64,000 nt of DNA from Arenimonas sp. (GTDB lineage Bacteria > Pseudomonadota > Alphaproteobacteria > Rhizobiales > Rhizobiaceae). Below, in pieces: positions 27,936 to 36,789 of this stretch (position 1 is its first letter; each line of letters opens with the position of its first letter). The position numbers and the translations under genes were made by a program. The stretch covers positions 173,726 through 237,725 of the forward strand of contig JAIBEK010000053.1 in the NCBI GenBank assembly GCA_019459145.1. The letters are read 5' to 3'. The notes below the pieces were generated by a model. It made no database searches, was not told where the DNA came from, and saw only the letters and a list, made by a program, of their open reading frames with translations.

Positions 27936-28526
27936 ATGTTTAGTCTCTATATCACCCATCCGCAGGTGCGGATCGATCCGGACGTCCCCGTTCCCCAATG
28001 GGGGCTTTCGGATCTCGGTCGCGACCGCGCCACGGAGGCCGCCACTCGTGCCTGGGCGAAGCACCTCGCCCGCATCGTCTCCAGCGCCGAGGTCAAGGCA
28101 ATCGAGACCGCGGAAATCCTCGCAAGAGCCGCCGGCATTTCCTTCGAGACGGTCGAGGCAATGCACGAAAACGATCGCTCGGCGACCGGCTTCCTCAAAC
28201 CCGACGCCTTCGAGCAGGCCGCCGACTGGTTTTTTGCCCATCCACAGGAAAGCTATCACGGTTGGGAGCGGGCGGCGGACGCCCAGGCCCGCATCGTCTC
28301 CGCCGTATCCGCAGTCCTTGACGATCATGATCCGGCAGCGCCGATTGCCTTCGTCGGTCATGGCGGCGTCGGCACGCTGCTCAGGTGTCACCTGCTGGGC
28401 ATCCCGATCAGCCGCGACCACGATCAGCCGCCAGGCGGCGGCAATCTTTATGCCTTCTCTCTTGCGGATCGGCGCATCGCATGCGACTGGACGCCGATCG
28501 AAGACTGGATAGGGATCGAGCCATGA
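27936..28526 (+). CDS. Histidine phosphatase family protein with altered RHG motif
   Basis: A 196-residue protein of the phosphoglycerate-mutase-like fold. The usual N-terminal RHG triad reads T-H-P (YITHPQV), keeping the phospho-acceptor histidine but losing the arginine. The second region is [14 protein letters not shown], where the usual Arg is Lys. The second catalytic histidine is present in [12 protein letters not shown]. It may be a slow or altered-specificity phosphatase, or a natural variant group. It lies between pmtA and pyrF and overlaps pyrF by 4 bases, so it is translated together with pyrF. Substrate unknown. Confidence 0.8.
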   Translation: MFSLYITHPQVRIDPDVPVPQWGLSDLGRDRATEAATRAWAKHLARIVSSAEVKAIETAEILARAAGISFETVEAMHENDRSATGFLKPDAFEQAADWFFAHPQESYHGWERAADAQARIVSAVSAVLDDHDPAAPIAFVGHGGVGTLLRCHLLGIPISRDHDQPPGGGNLYAFSLADRRIACDWTPIEDWIGIEP

Positions 28527-29215
28527 CGCCACGCGAACGCCTCATCGTCGGCCTGGATGTGCCGACCGTCCGGGAAGCGGAAACCATTGTCCAAACGCTC
28601 GGTGACGACATCCTGTTCTACAAGATCGGCTACCAGCTCGCCTTTGCCGGCGGGCTTGAGTTCGCCCGCGAGCTTGCGGAGAGCGGCAAGAAGATCTTCC
28701 TCGACATGAAACTGCTCGACATCGACAACACGGTCGCCTCCGGCGTCGAAAACATTGCCAAGATGGGCATGTCGATGCTGACGCTGCACGCCTATCCCAA
28801 GGCCATGCGCGCCGCGGTCAAGGCAGCCGAAGGCTCCGGCCTCTGCCTTCTCGGCGTCACCGTGCTGACCTCGATGGACGAGCAGGACCTTTCCGATGCC
28901 GGCTATGAATATGATCCGCACACGCTGGTGCTGAGGCGCGCCGAACAGGCCCGCACTGCCGGCATGGGCGGCATCGTCTGCTCGGCGGAGGAAGCAAGCG
29001 CCGTGCGCAAGGTGATCGGCCCCGACATGGCGCTGGTGACCCCCGGCATTCGCCCGGCCGGCGCTGACAGGGGCGACCAGAAGCGGGTGATGACACCCGC
29101 CGATGCGCTGAAAGCCGGTTCCAGCCATCTCGTCGTCGCGCGGCCGATCGTCAAGGCGGAGGACCCGAAGGCGGCGGCGCGGGCGATCCTCGCCGAAATG
29201 GCGACCGCTCTCTGA
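28523..29215 (+). CDS. pyrF: Orotidine 5'-phosphate decarboxylase
   Basis: A 230-residue TIM-barrel enzyme catalysing the last step of UMP synthesis. The catalytic D-x-K-x-x-D array is in [29 protein letters not shown] at the N-terminus, [13 protein letters not shown], and [21 protein letters not shown] (phosphate loop) are typical of group I OMP decarboxylases. The ATG at 28523 overlaps the upstream stop; the frame's earlier start lies inside the upstream gene. It converges on the beta-helix gene with a 29-base gap and no hairpin seen. Confidence 0.96.
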   Translation: MTPRERLIVGLDVPTVREAETIVQTLGDDILFYKIGYQLAFAGGLEFARELAESGKKIFLDMKLLDIDNTVASGVENIAKMGMSMLTLHAYPKAMRAAVKAAEGSGLCLLGVTVLTSMDEQDLSDAGYEYDPHTLVLRRAEQARTAGMGGIVCSAEEASAVRKVIGPDMALVTPGIRPAGADRGDQKRVMTPADALKAGSSHLVVARPIVKAEDPKAAARAILAEMATAL

Positions 29216-29244
29216 GAGGAAGGCGGCTCAGCACGCCGGATCAT

Positions 29245-30324
29245 TCAATCATTGCCGACGATCTCGTTGGTCGGGTCAGTATTGCGGATCAGCCCCTTCC
29301 AGCCGCCGGATATGCGATTGTCGCGCACGACATTGTATTTGGCGAGATCGCGCGGATCGAGGCTGCTGCCCAAGGGCAGGTCCGGGGCGCTGAGCCGATG
29401 GGTGGTGCGGCCATTGCGCTGGTTGAGCCAGATCGCCGGGCGCGGACGAACCATCCCTTCGTAGCGGAAACGATTTCCCGCGATGCGATTGTGCTGCGGC
29501 GGCTGATGGCGGATCGTTCCGCCCTCGCCGGCATTGCGGTAAAGGAAGATGCCGCCATTGATCGCGTCCTCGAAGACATTGCCGGAAATGAGGTTGCCGG
29601 CCGAGCCATCGACGGCAATCTGCTCGCGCCGTGTCGTCTTCACGGCGAAGCGGTTGCCAATGATACGGTTTTCGCCGCTCTCGGCGTCGAGATAAAGCGC
29701 CGTGGCTGTCGTCTCGCCGCGGAAGCGCGATCCGCTGACCGTCACCCCGGTGACGCCCGGACCGAGATAGAGCGGCAGGGTGCCCCGAGCGACGACATCG
29801 AGATTGTCAAGAACGATCGCCGTCGGCGCTGCCGCCTGCGCCCGCGCGGTATGGCCCTGCTTCAGCGATGAGCGCCGCACGGGTTCCGACTGCCCGTTCA
29901 GCCCGAGGCCGGCAAGGCGCATATTGCCGATGATCGTGCAGTTCTTGACGGTAATCGCCTTCGGCACACTCCAGCTTCCGTCACGAGCCAGCAAGGAGCG
30001 GATCATCACGGTCGGACGGCGATGGCTGATCGCCATGTCGGGCGTACCGAGCGTTGCCCCGCGACAATCGAATGCAACGCCGGACGCCCTGGCGCCGGAA
30101 AAGGCGATCGGCCGGGCGATGACGTCGTTCGGATCGAGCGTCACGTCGCAGGTTATCTCGACCGCACCGGCCTTTAGGCTGGACGGTTTGCGCAACTGCT
30201 CGTAGACGGAAGCCGGACAGGCCTTCGCCTGGGCCTCTCGGGCCGAAAGCACGCCAGGGCCACCCGACAGCAGAAACAGGGCCACCCCGGCAGCGAGGGA
30301 TGAGACGATCGCCTGACTGCGCAT
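29245..30324 (-). CDS. Exported right-handed parallel beta-helix repeat protein
   Basis: A 359-residue protein with an N-terminal signal peptide (VSSLAAGVALFLLSGGPGVLSA). From residue about 110 onward it consists of short repeats with N-x-F/I-x-G-N patterns (GENRIIGNRF, GNLISGNVFED, HNRIAGNRF, YNVVRDNRISGG), the signature of NosD/pectate-lyase-type beta-helices. It probably binds or modifies a polysaccharide in the periplasm or outside the cell, but no catalytic residues can be assigned. ATG 30324 sits 9 bases after GGAGG; ATG 30333 touches the GGAGGAGG directly and is less likely. Confidence 0.78.
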   Translation of the reverse strand: MRSQAIVSSLAAGVALFLLSGGPGVLSAREAQAKACPASVYEQLRKPSSLKAGAVEITCDVTLDPNDVIARPIAFSGARASGVAFDCRGATLGTPDMAISHRRPTVMIRSLLARDGSWSVPKAITVKNCTIIGNMRLAGLGLNGQSEPVRRSSLKQGHTARAQAAAPTAIVLDNLDVVARGTLPLYLGPGVTGVTVSGSRFRGETTATALYLDAESGENRIIGNRFAVKTTRREQIAVDGSAGNLISGNVFEDAINGGIFLYRNAGEGGTIRHQPPQHNRIAGNRFRYEGMVRPRPAIWLNQRNGRTTHRLSAPDLPLGSSLDPRDLAKYNVVRDNRISGGWKGLIRNTDPTNEIVGND

Positions 30325-30449
30325 TTTCGGCATCCTCCTCCCAAGTCGACCGGCCGGACGCCGGAATAACTACGACATAGTGCAGCGCTTGACCGGAACA
30401 CCGATTTGTTCAATTAAACCATGATAACCAACAGGGATGGGACGAAAAG

Positions 30450-30737
30450 ATGGCCAAGGGCTACTGGATCGCAAGAGTCGATATTCGCGACGCCGAAGGA
30501 TACAAGGGCTATGTCGCGGCGGCAAAGCCGGCATTCGAAAAATATGGCGCGAAATTCCTCGCGCGCGGCGGCGAATTCACCGAACTCGAAGGCAAGGCCC
30601 GGGCCCGCAACGTCATCATCGAGTTTCCCTCGCACCAGGCCGCGGTCGATTGCTACAATTCGCCGGAATACCAGATCGCCGCAAAAATCCGCCAGCAAGT
30701 GGCCGATGCGGAAATGGTCGTCGTCGAAGGCGTCTGA
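30450..30737 (+). CDS. DUF1330 domain-containing protein
   Basis: A 95-residue protein covering one complete DUF1330 (ferredoxin-like dimeric alpha/beta barrel) domain: GYWIARVDIRDAEGYKGYV, KFLARGGEFTELEGKARARNVIIEFPS and the C-terminal VADAEMVVVEGV. The family is widespread in Proteobacteria and has no firm function; a dimeric small-molecule-binding or oxygenase-like role has been suggested by fold. GGGACGAAAAG precedes the ATG. It stands alone with 113 bases upstream and 120 downstream free of genes. Confidence 0.85.
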   Translation: MAKGYWIARVDIRDAEGYKGYVAAAKPAFEKYGAKFLARGGEFTELEGKARARNVIIEFPSHQAAVDCYNSPEYQIAAKIRQQVADAEMVVVEGV

Positions 30738-30857
30738 GGCAAGACCTTTTTCGCAGGGTCGAGCGTGTCGACGGCTCTTCCTCTTGCCTTTCGATTCGGC
30801 TAAAGACAGCGAGAATTCCAGCGCATCCTGCGCACGCCTATTCCAAGGAGCCACCCC

Positions 30858-31838
30858 ATGACCTTGTCCAACCTTCCGCCGCTCGTCACCGTGTTTGGGG
30901 GATCGGGTTTCGTCGGGCGGCATGTCGTGCGTGCCCTGGCCAAGCGCGGCTACCGCATCCGCGTCGCCGTGCGCCGCCCCGACCTGGCCTTCTTCCTCCA
31001 GCCGCTCGGCAATGTCGGCCAGATCTCGTTCGTCCAGGCCAATCTCCGCTACCGCGCTTCGGTCGACAAGGCCGTCCAGGGCGCCGACCATGTGGTCAAC
31101 TGCGTCGGCATCCTGTTCGAGAGCGGTCGCAACAGCTTTGACGCCGTCCAGGATTTCGGCGCGCGGGCCGTTGCCGAGGCCGCCCGTTCGGTCGGTGCCA
31201 GGCTCACCCACATTTCGGCGATCGGCGCGAATGCCAAGTCGGATTCCGACTACGCCGCGACCAAGGGCCGCGCCGAAGATGCCGTCCGGTCGATTTTGCC
31301 CGATGCCGTGATCCTGCGCCCGTCGATCGTCTTCGGTCCGGAAGACGGCTTCTTCAACAAGTTCGCCGCCATGACGAAGGTCATGCCGTTCCTGCCGCTC
31401 GTCGGTGGCGGCAAGACGAAGTTCCAGCCGGTTCATGTCGAGGACGTGGCAGAGGCTGTCGCCCGCTCCGTCGACGGTAAGCTCACCCCCGGCGCCGTGT
31501 ATGAGTTGGGCGGTCGCGATGTGCTGACGTTCCGCCAGTGTCTCGAAGCCATGCTCGAGGTGATCGGCCGCAAGCGTCCCTTCGTGGCGCTCCCCTTCGG
31601 CATCGCCTCGCTGATCGGCAGCGTCTCGTCGATGATCCCCTTCGTCAAGCCGGCGCTGACCAGCGACCAGGTCAAGCTCTTGAAATCCGACAATGTCGTG
31701 TCCGAGGCCGCCAGGGCCGAAGGCCGCACGCTCGAGGGCATGGGGATCAGCCCGGTTTCGCTCGAATCGATCCTGCCGACCTACCTCGTCCACTATCGCC
31801 CGCATGGCCAGTTCACCGGCTCGGGCAAGGCCGCCTGA
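30858..31838 (+). CDS. Complex I NDUFA9-subunit-like NAD(P)-binding protein
   Basis: A 326-residue atypical short-chain dehydrogenase. The nucleotide motif TVFGGSGFVGRHVVRALAKRG is at about 10-30; the catalytic Tyr-Lys pair may be Y-A-A-T-K in SDYAATKGRAED. GADHVVNCVGILFESGRNSF and the C-terminal LVHYRPHGQF are typical of the alphaproteobacterial homologues of mitochondrial NDUFA9. In bacteria such proteins probably have an accessory or quinone-biogenesis-related role rather than being core complex I subunits. No nuo genes are nearby. CAAGGAG precedes the ATG. Confidence 0.85.
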   Translation: MTLSNLPPLVTVFGGSGFVGRHVVRALAKRGYRIRVAVRRPDLAFFLQPLGNVGQISFVQANLRYRASVDKAVQGADHVVNCVGILFESGRNSFDAVQDFGARAVAEAARSVGARLTHISAIGANAKSDSDYAATKGRAEDAVRSILPDAVILRPSIVFGPEDGFFNKFAAMTKVMPFLPLVGGGKTKFQPVHVEDVAEAVARSVDGKLTPGAVYELGGRDVLTFRQCLEAMLEVIGRKRPFVALPFGIASLIGSVSSMIPFVKPALTSDQVKLLKSDNVVSEAARAEGRTLEGMGISPVSLESILPTYLVHYRPHGQFTGSGKAA

Positions 31839-32027
31839 ACGCCTGCGGAACCTGATCGGCCGTCTCTGCGTTGCACAAATGACGCAGGGACGAAATCCTT
31901 GCGTTAACCGCGAATTCAGCAAGATCTTCTATTGATGCCCCTGCGGGCAATGCGTAAACAACCACGAGTTCGGACGCTGCGGATTGCCGCCGGCGACGAC
32001 CACAGCATCATATCGAGGGGCCTCTTC

Positions 32028-32186
32028 ATGGGTAAGTCTATCGCACTGTTTTTCGCGTGTGCGGCACTGGTCATCATCGCCGGCTCGTTCCTGGCGCCGT
32101 CCACGGTTGCTGCGCGCAAGGGCAATTGCGCACCCGCCTATGGCGTCGATCCCTGCAGCACCGGCTCGATCTCGGTCACGCAGTAA
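32028..32186 (+). CDS. Small exported protein
   Basis: A 52-residue open frame starting at ATG 32028, with GAGGGG 7 bases upstream. Residues 1-28 form a clear signal peptide (SIALFFACAALVIIAGSFLA, AAR end). The mature peptide is about 24 residues and contains two cysteines (GNCAPAYGVDPCSTGS), possibly one disulfide. A strong bidirectional terminator follows 20 bases after the stop, which supports a real short transcript. The function is unknown; the longer in-frame start at 31932 lacks a ribosome-binding site. Confidence 0.65.
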   Translation: MGKSIALFFACAALVIIAGSFLAPSTVAARKGNCAPAYGVDPCSTGSISVTQ

Positions 32187-32206
32187 GTTTTCGTATAATC
32201 AGATGA

Positions 32207-32234
32207 AAAAAGGCCGCTTCCTGGCGGCCTTTTT
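32207..32234. terminator. Bidirectional rho-independent terminator
   Basis: Perfect 11-bp stem AAAAAGGCCGC / GCGGCCTTTTT with a 6-base loop, giving a T run on either strand. It separates the small exported gene from the converging uppP gene. Confidence 0.9.
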
Positions 32235-32255
32235 CATGTCCTGTGCGGAGCTTTC

Positions 32256-33071
32256 TCAAGCGCCCCCGATACCCAGCATCAGCCCGATCAGGCCGAGCGT
32301 TCCGACAATGATCCGCCACCAGGCAAACGGCGCATAGCCGCGCTTCGACACGAAGTCGAGCAGGCTGCGCACCACAAGAAGCGCTGACAGGAATGCCGCC
32401 ACGAAACCGATGGCGATGATCGCGCCGTCGTCGAAGCTCAAGGCATCGCGGTTCTTGTAGAGGTCGAGGGCAAACGCGCCGACCATGGTCGGCATGGCGA
32501 GGAAGAAGGAGAACTCGGCCGCCGAGCGCTTGTCGGCGCCGAGCAGCAGCGCGCCGACGATGGTGGCGCCCGAACGCGAGACGCCGGGGATCATGGCGAC
32601 GCACTGGCAAAGCCCGATCTTGAAGGCGAGCGACAGCGGATAATCGGTCACCTCGGTAAATTTCGGCGTAAGCTTCAGCCGGTCGATCCACAGGAGCACG
32701 AAGCCGCCGAGGATCAGCATGACGCAGATCACCGTAGGCGTTTCGAACAGCACCGACTTGATGAAGTCGTGGGCCAGCGCACCGATCACCGCGGCCGGCA
32801 GGAAGGCCAGAAGGATCGCCGCGACGAAGCGACGGCTTGCCGGGTCGCTCGGCAGGCCGACCGCCAGCAGGAAAAGCTTGCGAAAATAGACGCTCAGGAT
32901 CGCCAGGATGGCGCCGAGTTGGATCAGAACGGCAAAGGTGTTTTCCGGCGATTTGAAGCCGAGGAAATGGCCGGCCAGCAGCACATGCGCGGTCGAGGAC
33001 ACGGGAATGAACTCCGTCAGGCCCTCGATCAGGCCAAGGAAAAGCGCGCTGAGAATGGATTGATCTTCCAT
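32256..33071 (-). CDS. uppP: Undecaprenyl-diphosphatase
   Basis: A 271-residue inner-membrane protein with about eight hydrophobic helices. It dephosphorylates undecaprenyl pyrophosphate to recycle the carrier lipid for peptidoglycan and surface polysaccharides. The catalytic motifs are [18 protein letters not shown] and [19 protein letters not shown], both complete. ATG 33071 has AAGGA upstream and is the normal start ([10 protein letters not shown]); the longer in-frame start at 33131 is unlikely. Loss or overexpression affects bacitracin sensitivity in other bacteria. Confidence 0.95.
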   Translation of the reverse strand: MEDQSILSALFLGLIEGLTEFIPVSSTAHVLLAGHFLGFKSPENTFAVLIQLGAILAILSVYFRKLFLLAVGLPSDPASRRFVAAILLAFLPAAVIGALAHDFIKSVLFETPTVICVMLILGGFVLLWIDRLKLTPKFTEVTDYPLSLAFKIGLCQCVAMIPGVSRSGATIVGALLLGADKRSAAEFSFFLAMPTMVGAFALDLYKNRDALSFDDGAIIAIGFVAAFLSALLVVRSLLDFVSKRGYAPFAWWRIIVGTLGLIGLMLGIGGA

Positions 33072-33219
33072 GGAAGGTCCTTGAGAAGCGGGGCGGGAGG
33101 ACGTGCGATTTGCTTGTATTGCGTCAACCAAGCTCCTATAGCTTGGAAGCCGTGGTCATGACCAGCCGCAAGTCGCGCGCCCATGCCGGTGTTCAAACAC
33201 CTGAAGAATTCGAGTAACA

Positions 33220-33912
33220 ATGCCAACATTGTATCATCACCCCATGTCCACCGCGTCCCGGTTCATCCGGCTGGTGCTCTCCGAATACGGCTTCCAGGTC
33301 GATCTCGTGGAAGAGCAGACATGGGAAAAGCGGAGGGAATTCCTGTCGCTCAACCCGGCCGGCACCCTGCCGGTCTATGTCGACGACAATATGCGGGTCC
33401 TGTGCGGACCGGCGGTCATTTCGGAATTTCTCGACGAGACCCACGGTGTGCTGAAGCGCGATCGACGGCTCCTGGCCGAGGATCCGTTCCAGCGCGCCGA
33501 AATCCGCCGACTGACGGAATGGTTCTTGCAAAAGATGGAGCAGGACGTGACCCGCCCGCTGGTGCGCGAACGCGTCCACAAGCTGCTGATCCCGAACGGG
33601 CTTGGCGGCGGCGCGCCTGATTCCAAGGTCCTGCGCACCGCGCGCGGTAATATCCGCCAGCACATGAAATACTTGAGCTGGCTTTCCGGCTCGCGTCCCT
33701 GGCTCGCCGGCGAACGCCTGAGCTACGCCGATCTCGCCGCCGCGGCGGCGATCTCCGTGCTCGACTATCTCGGCGAGATCGACTGGGCGGACTATCCGGT
33801 CGCCAAGGAATGGTATCAGCGACTGAAGTCGCGCCCCTCCTTTCGCCCGCTGCTGGCCGAGCGCCTGCGCGGCCTCACCCCGGTTTCGCATTACGCGGAC
33901 CTGGATTTCTGA
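33220..33912 (+). CDS. Glutathione S-transferase family protein
   Basis: A 230-residue GST. The N-terminal thioredoxin-like domain reads LYHHPMSTASRFIRLVLSEYG, with a serine near residue 10-13 able to activate glutathione, then NPAGTLPVYVDDNMRVLCGPAVISEFLDE with the cis-proline. The C-terminal helical domain ends with LSYADLAAAAAISVLDYLG. It is 12 bases upstream of queG and probably co-transcribed with it. This GST-queG order is common in rhizobia. Substrate unknown. Confidence 0.88.
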   Translation: MPTLYHHPMSTASRFIRLVLSEYGFQVDLVEEQTWEKRREFLSLNPAGTLPVYVDDNMRVLCGPAVISEFLDETHGVLKRDRRLLAEDPFQRAEIRRLTEWFLQKMEQDVTRPLVRERVHKLLIPNGLGGGAPDSKVLRTARGNIRQHMKYLSWLSGSRPWLAGERLSYADLAAAAAISVLDYLGEIDWADYPVAKEWYQRLKSRPSFRPLLAERLRGLTPVSHYADLDF

Positions 33913-33924
33913 CGGGGCCGGGCC

Positions 33925-35079
33925 ATGCCGCAGGAGCAGGCCTTACCCGCCGGCGACAAGAAACGCGCGGCGCTGACCGCCTTCGTCCGGAAGGAAGCAG
34001 AGGCCCTCGGTTTCGACCTCTGCCGCATCACCACGCCTGACGCCATTCCCGAGGCGCCGGCGCGCCTCTCCGCCTATATCGAGGCTGGCTATCACGGCAC
34101 GATGGACTGGATGCCGGAAACCCGCGAGCGTCGCGCCGATCCCCGCGTCTTGTGGTCCGACGTGCGCTCGATCGTCATGTTCGGCATGAACTACGGTCCC
34201 GATCTCGACCCCCGTTATCTCCAGACCAAGCCGGACAAGGGCGCGATCTCGGTCTATGCGCGCAATCGCGACTATCACGATGTGATGAAGGGGCGATTGA
34301 AGGAGATCGCCACCCGCTTTGCCGCGCGTGCCGGCGCCGACGTCAAGGTCTTCGTCGACACCGCGCCGGTGATGGAGAAGCCGCTGGCGGCGACGGCCGG
34401 CCTCGGCTGGCAGGGCAAGCACACCAATCTGGTCAGCCGCGAGTTCGGCTCCTGGCTGTTTCTCGGCAGCCTGTTCACCACCGCCGACCTGCTTCTGGAT
34501 GAGGCCGAGGTGGATCATTGCGGCTCGTGCCGCGCCTGCCTCGACGCCTGCCCGACCCACGCTTTCCCGGCACCCTACAAGATCGACGCGCGACGCTGCA
34601 TCTCCTATCTGACCATCGAGCACAAGGGCAGTATCGATCCCGATCTGCGCGCCGCCTTCGGCAATCGCATCTATGGATGCGACGACTGTCTGTCGGCCTG
34701 TCCGTGGAACAAGTTCGCGCGCGAGGCACGCGAGATGAAGCTTCAGGCCCGCCCCGATCTGCTGGAGCCCGACCTTTCCTTCCTGCTTTCGCTCGATGAC
34801 CCGACCTTCCGCACCTTCTTCAGTGGCTCGCCCGTCAAGCGCATCGGACGCAATCGCTTCGTGCGCAATTGCCTGATCGCCGCCGGCAATTCGGGATCGG
34901 GCGATCTGATCGCTGCCTGCCGGGCGTTGATCGACGACACGGCGCCGGAGGTTCGCGGCATGGCGGTGTGGGCTCTGTCCCGCCTGATCCCGCAGGCTGA
35001 ATTTGCGCAGTTGCGGCAGGCGCATCTTCCGCTCGAGGGCGATGCCGAGGTAAGACGGGAATGGACGATCTCGGAGTGA
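33925..35079 (+). CDS. queG: Epoxyqueuosine reductase
   Basis: A 384-residue cobalamin- and iron-sulfur-dependent enzyme for the last step of queuosine synthesis in tRNA. Two 4Fe-4S motifs are intact: [16 protein letters not shown] and [13 protein letters not shown]. The cobalamin-binding N-terminal domain includes [19 protein letters not shown] and the catalytic-acid region near [16 protein letters not shown]-terminal HEAT-like segment ([15 protein letters not shown]) follows, used in tRNA recognition. The neighbouring SDR starts one base after the stop. Confidence 0.95.
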   Translation: MPQEQALPAGDKKRAALTAFVRKEAEALGFDLCRITTPDAIPEAPARLSAYIEAGYHGTMDWMPETRERRADPRVLWSDVRSIVMFGMNYGPDLDPRYLQTKPDKGAISVYARNRDYHDVMKGRLKEIATRFAARAGADVKVFVDTAPVMEKPLAATAGLGWQGKHTNLVSREFGSWLFLGSLFTTADLLLDEAEVDHCGSCRACLDACPTHAFPAPYKIDARRCISYLTIEHKGSIDPDLRAAFGNRIYGCDDCLSACPWNKFAREAREMKLQARPDLLEPDLSFLLSLDDPTFRTFFSGSPVKRIGRNRFVRNCLIAAGNSGSGDLIAACRALIDDTAPEVRGMAVWALSRLIPQAEFAQLRQAHLPLEGDAEVRREWTISE

Positions 35080-35080
35080 A

Positions 35081-35977
35081 ATGATGAATGTGATGATTTT
35101 CGGCGCCGGCTATTCCGGCAAGGTGATCGGCCGACGTCTCTCTTTGGCCGCACATCAGGTCTCCGGCACGACGCGCAGCGTCGAGAAGCAGGCCACGCTG
35201 CATGAATGCGGGATTGCGCCCTTTCTGTTCGACGGCAGCGAAATCTCGCCGACGCTCAAAGCCGAACTGGCCACCGTCACCCATCTCGTTCAGTCGATCG
35301 CGCCGGGTCGTGACGGCGACCCGCTGATCCGTCTTTTCCGCGAGACCGAGCTGAAATCGCTGATGCCGAAGCTCGAATGGATCGCCTATCTCTCCACCGT
35401 CGGCGTCTATGGCGATCATGGCGGCGCCTGGGTGGATGAGGATACGACGCTCAAGCCCGTGTCGCAACGCTCGGTCGAGCGCGTCGAGGCCGAGGCGGCT
35501 TGGCAGGCGCTTGCCGAGCGCTACGGCGTGCCGCTCGCCATCCTGCGGCTTTCGGGGATCTACGGTCCGGGACGCAACACCTTCGTCAACCTTGCCAACG
35601 GCACGGCGCGGCGCCTCGTCAAGCCGGACCAGGTGTTCAACCGCATCCGCGTCGAGGATATTGCCGCCGCCACCGCCTTCCTCGGTGAAAAGCTGAAGGC
35701 CGGCATATACAATGTCACCGACGACGAGCCCTGCCCGCCACAGGATGTGGTCGCCGAGGCAGCGCGGCTGATGGGTATCGCACCGCCGCCGGAGCAGGCC
35801 TTCGAGACAGCCGAACTGACGCCGATGGCGCGGTCCTTCTATGGTGAGAACAAGCGGGTCTCCAATGCCCGGCTCAAGGCGCTCGGCTTTGCCTTCCGCC
35901 ACGCAAATTACCGCCAATCGCTCAAGGAACTTTGGCAGAGCCAAAGTTGGAACAAAGCCGGCGGCCCGGCGTTCTAA
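35081..35977 (+). CDS. NAD-dependent epimerase/dehydratase-like SDR (YeeZ-type)
   Basis: A 298-residue extended SDR. The dinucleotide motif is MIFGAGYSGKVIGRRL at the N-terminus, and the middle WIAYLSTVGVYGDHGGAWVDED contains a serine/tyrosine pair. LAILRLSGIYGPGRNTF is the substrate-loop signature of the family. It follows queG after a single base and is probably in the same transcript. The physiological reaction is unknown. Confidence 0.85.
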   Translation: MMNVMIFGAGYSGKVIGRRLSLAAHQVSGTTRSVEKQATLHECGIAPFLFDGSEISPTLKAELATVTHLVQSIAPGRDGDPLIRLFRETELKSLMPKLEWIAYLSTVGVYGDHGGAWVDEDTTLKPVSQRSVERVEAEAAWQALAERYGVPLAILRLSGIYGPGRNTFVNLANGTARRLVKPDQVFNRIRVEDIAAATAFLGEKLKAGIYNVTDDEPCPPQDVVAEAARLMGIAPPPEQAFETAELTPMARSFYGENKRVSNARLKALGFAFRHANYRQSLKELWQSQSWNKAGGPAF

Positions 35978-36060
35978 CAGCACAACAAGACCTCCGGACG
36001 AGTGATCCACCGCCCGTCTGCCCCCGAATCTCCACATTTCAGGCATGAAATGTGGCGGTT

Positions 36061-36240
36061 CGGATTATTTTTGCGTGATTTTTTTCGTGATCGCACCATT
36101 TTGGGATTCGTCCGGAATGGAATTCCGCTTTTTCCCTGAAATTAAATTGCTTTTGCTGAAATCGATCAGATCGCGAATATCACGATTCGCCCTTTGGAAT
36201 CACGAATGTTACAACGTGAAATATTACGTGATCGCATTAA
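36061..36240. other. AT-rich intergenic stretch with repeated CGTGAT words
   Basis: By hand count about 39% G+C over 180 bases, far below the surrounding genes. The six-base word CGTGAT or its complement ATCACG occurs at 36074, 36086, 36179, 36199 and 36227, and CGTGAA at 36215. CGTGA starts 12 bases apart at 36074/36086 and again at 36215/36227, and CGTGATCGCA occurs twice (36086, 36227). The whole gap 35978-36321 has no convincing gene. It may be a regulatory region for the RlpA-like gene that follows. Confidence 0.55.
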
Positions 36241-36321
36241 GGCACGTTTTTGCCATTTTTCCCCTCGTTTTGGCGATGCCACGCAAAATTTGGCTCATGT
36301 CAACGACTAGGGAAATGCAAA

Positions 36322-36684
36322 TTGACGAATGTCCGGCGCTCAACCTTCACTGTCGCAACAATAGTTGCCCTCGCTGCTTTCCTGCCGCTCTCGGCCCATG
36401 CGGCCTCTTCCTGCGGCGGGGCATCCTGGTATGCGTTGCACTCCAAGACAGCTTCCGGTGAACGCATGAACCCGTCGCTTCTCACCGCCGCCCACAAGTC
36501 GCTGCGCTTCGGCACCAAGCTGAAGGTCACCAATGCCAAGAACGGCAAGAGCGTCGTGGTGCGGATCAACGATCGCGGCCCGTTCATCCGTGGTCGGGTG
36601 CTCGACCTTTCCAAGGCCGCCGCGCAGAACATCGGAATGATCCGCTCCGGCCACGGCAAGGTCTGCTACGAGATCATCGGCTGA
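36322..36684 (+). CDS. RlpA-like exported DPBB protein
   Basis: A 120-residue protein with a signal peptide ([18 protein letters not shown]) and one double-psi beta-barrel domain of the RlpA/septal lytic transglycosylase group: [46 protein letters not shown] and [16 protein letters not shown]. The catalytic-type Asp in NDRGPF is present. There is no SPOR domain, so it is shorter than full RlpA. I propose TTG 36322 as start because AGGGAAA lies about 7 bases upstream; a more upstream in-frame start at 36250 has no support. It probably acts on peptidoglycan in the periplasm. Confidence 0.8.
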   Translation: MTNVRRSTFTVATIVALAAFLPLSAHAASSCGGASWYALHSKTASGERMNPSLLTAAHKSLRFGTKLKVTNAKNGKSVVVRINDRGPFIRGRVLDLSKAAAQNIGMIRSGHGKVCYEIIG

Positions 36685-36789
36685 TCGCCCACCCGCGATC
36701 GGAATCGGATACGACGCCGACCGGTTAGGCGCTTGCTCTTCAAACGGTTCGCAGTTACCACGCTCTCTTCAAATGCAGGAGAATGGAAC

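Noticed and set aside
36045..36461. A 138-codon plus-strand frame across the AT-rich gap into the RlpA-like gene
   Set aside because: It has odd composition, overlaps the convincing RlpA frame and lacks a ribosome-binding site. The gap is better read as regulatory.
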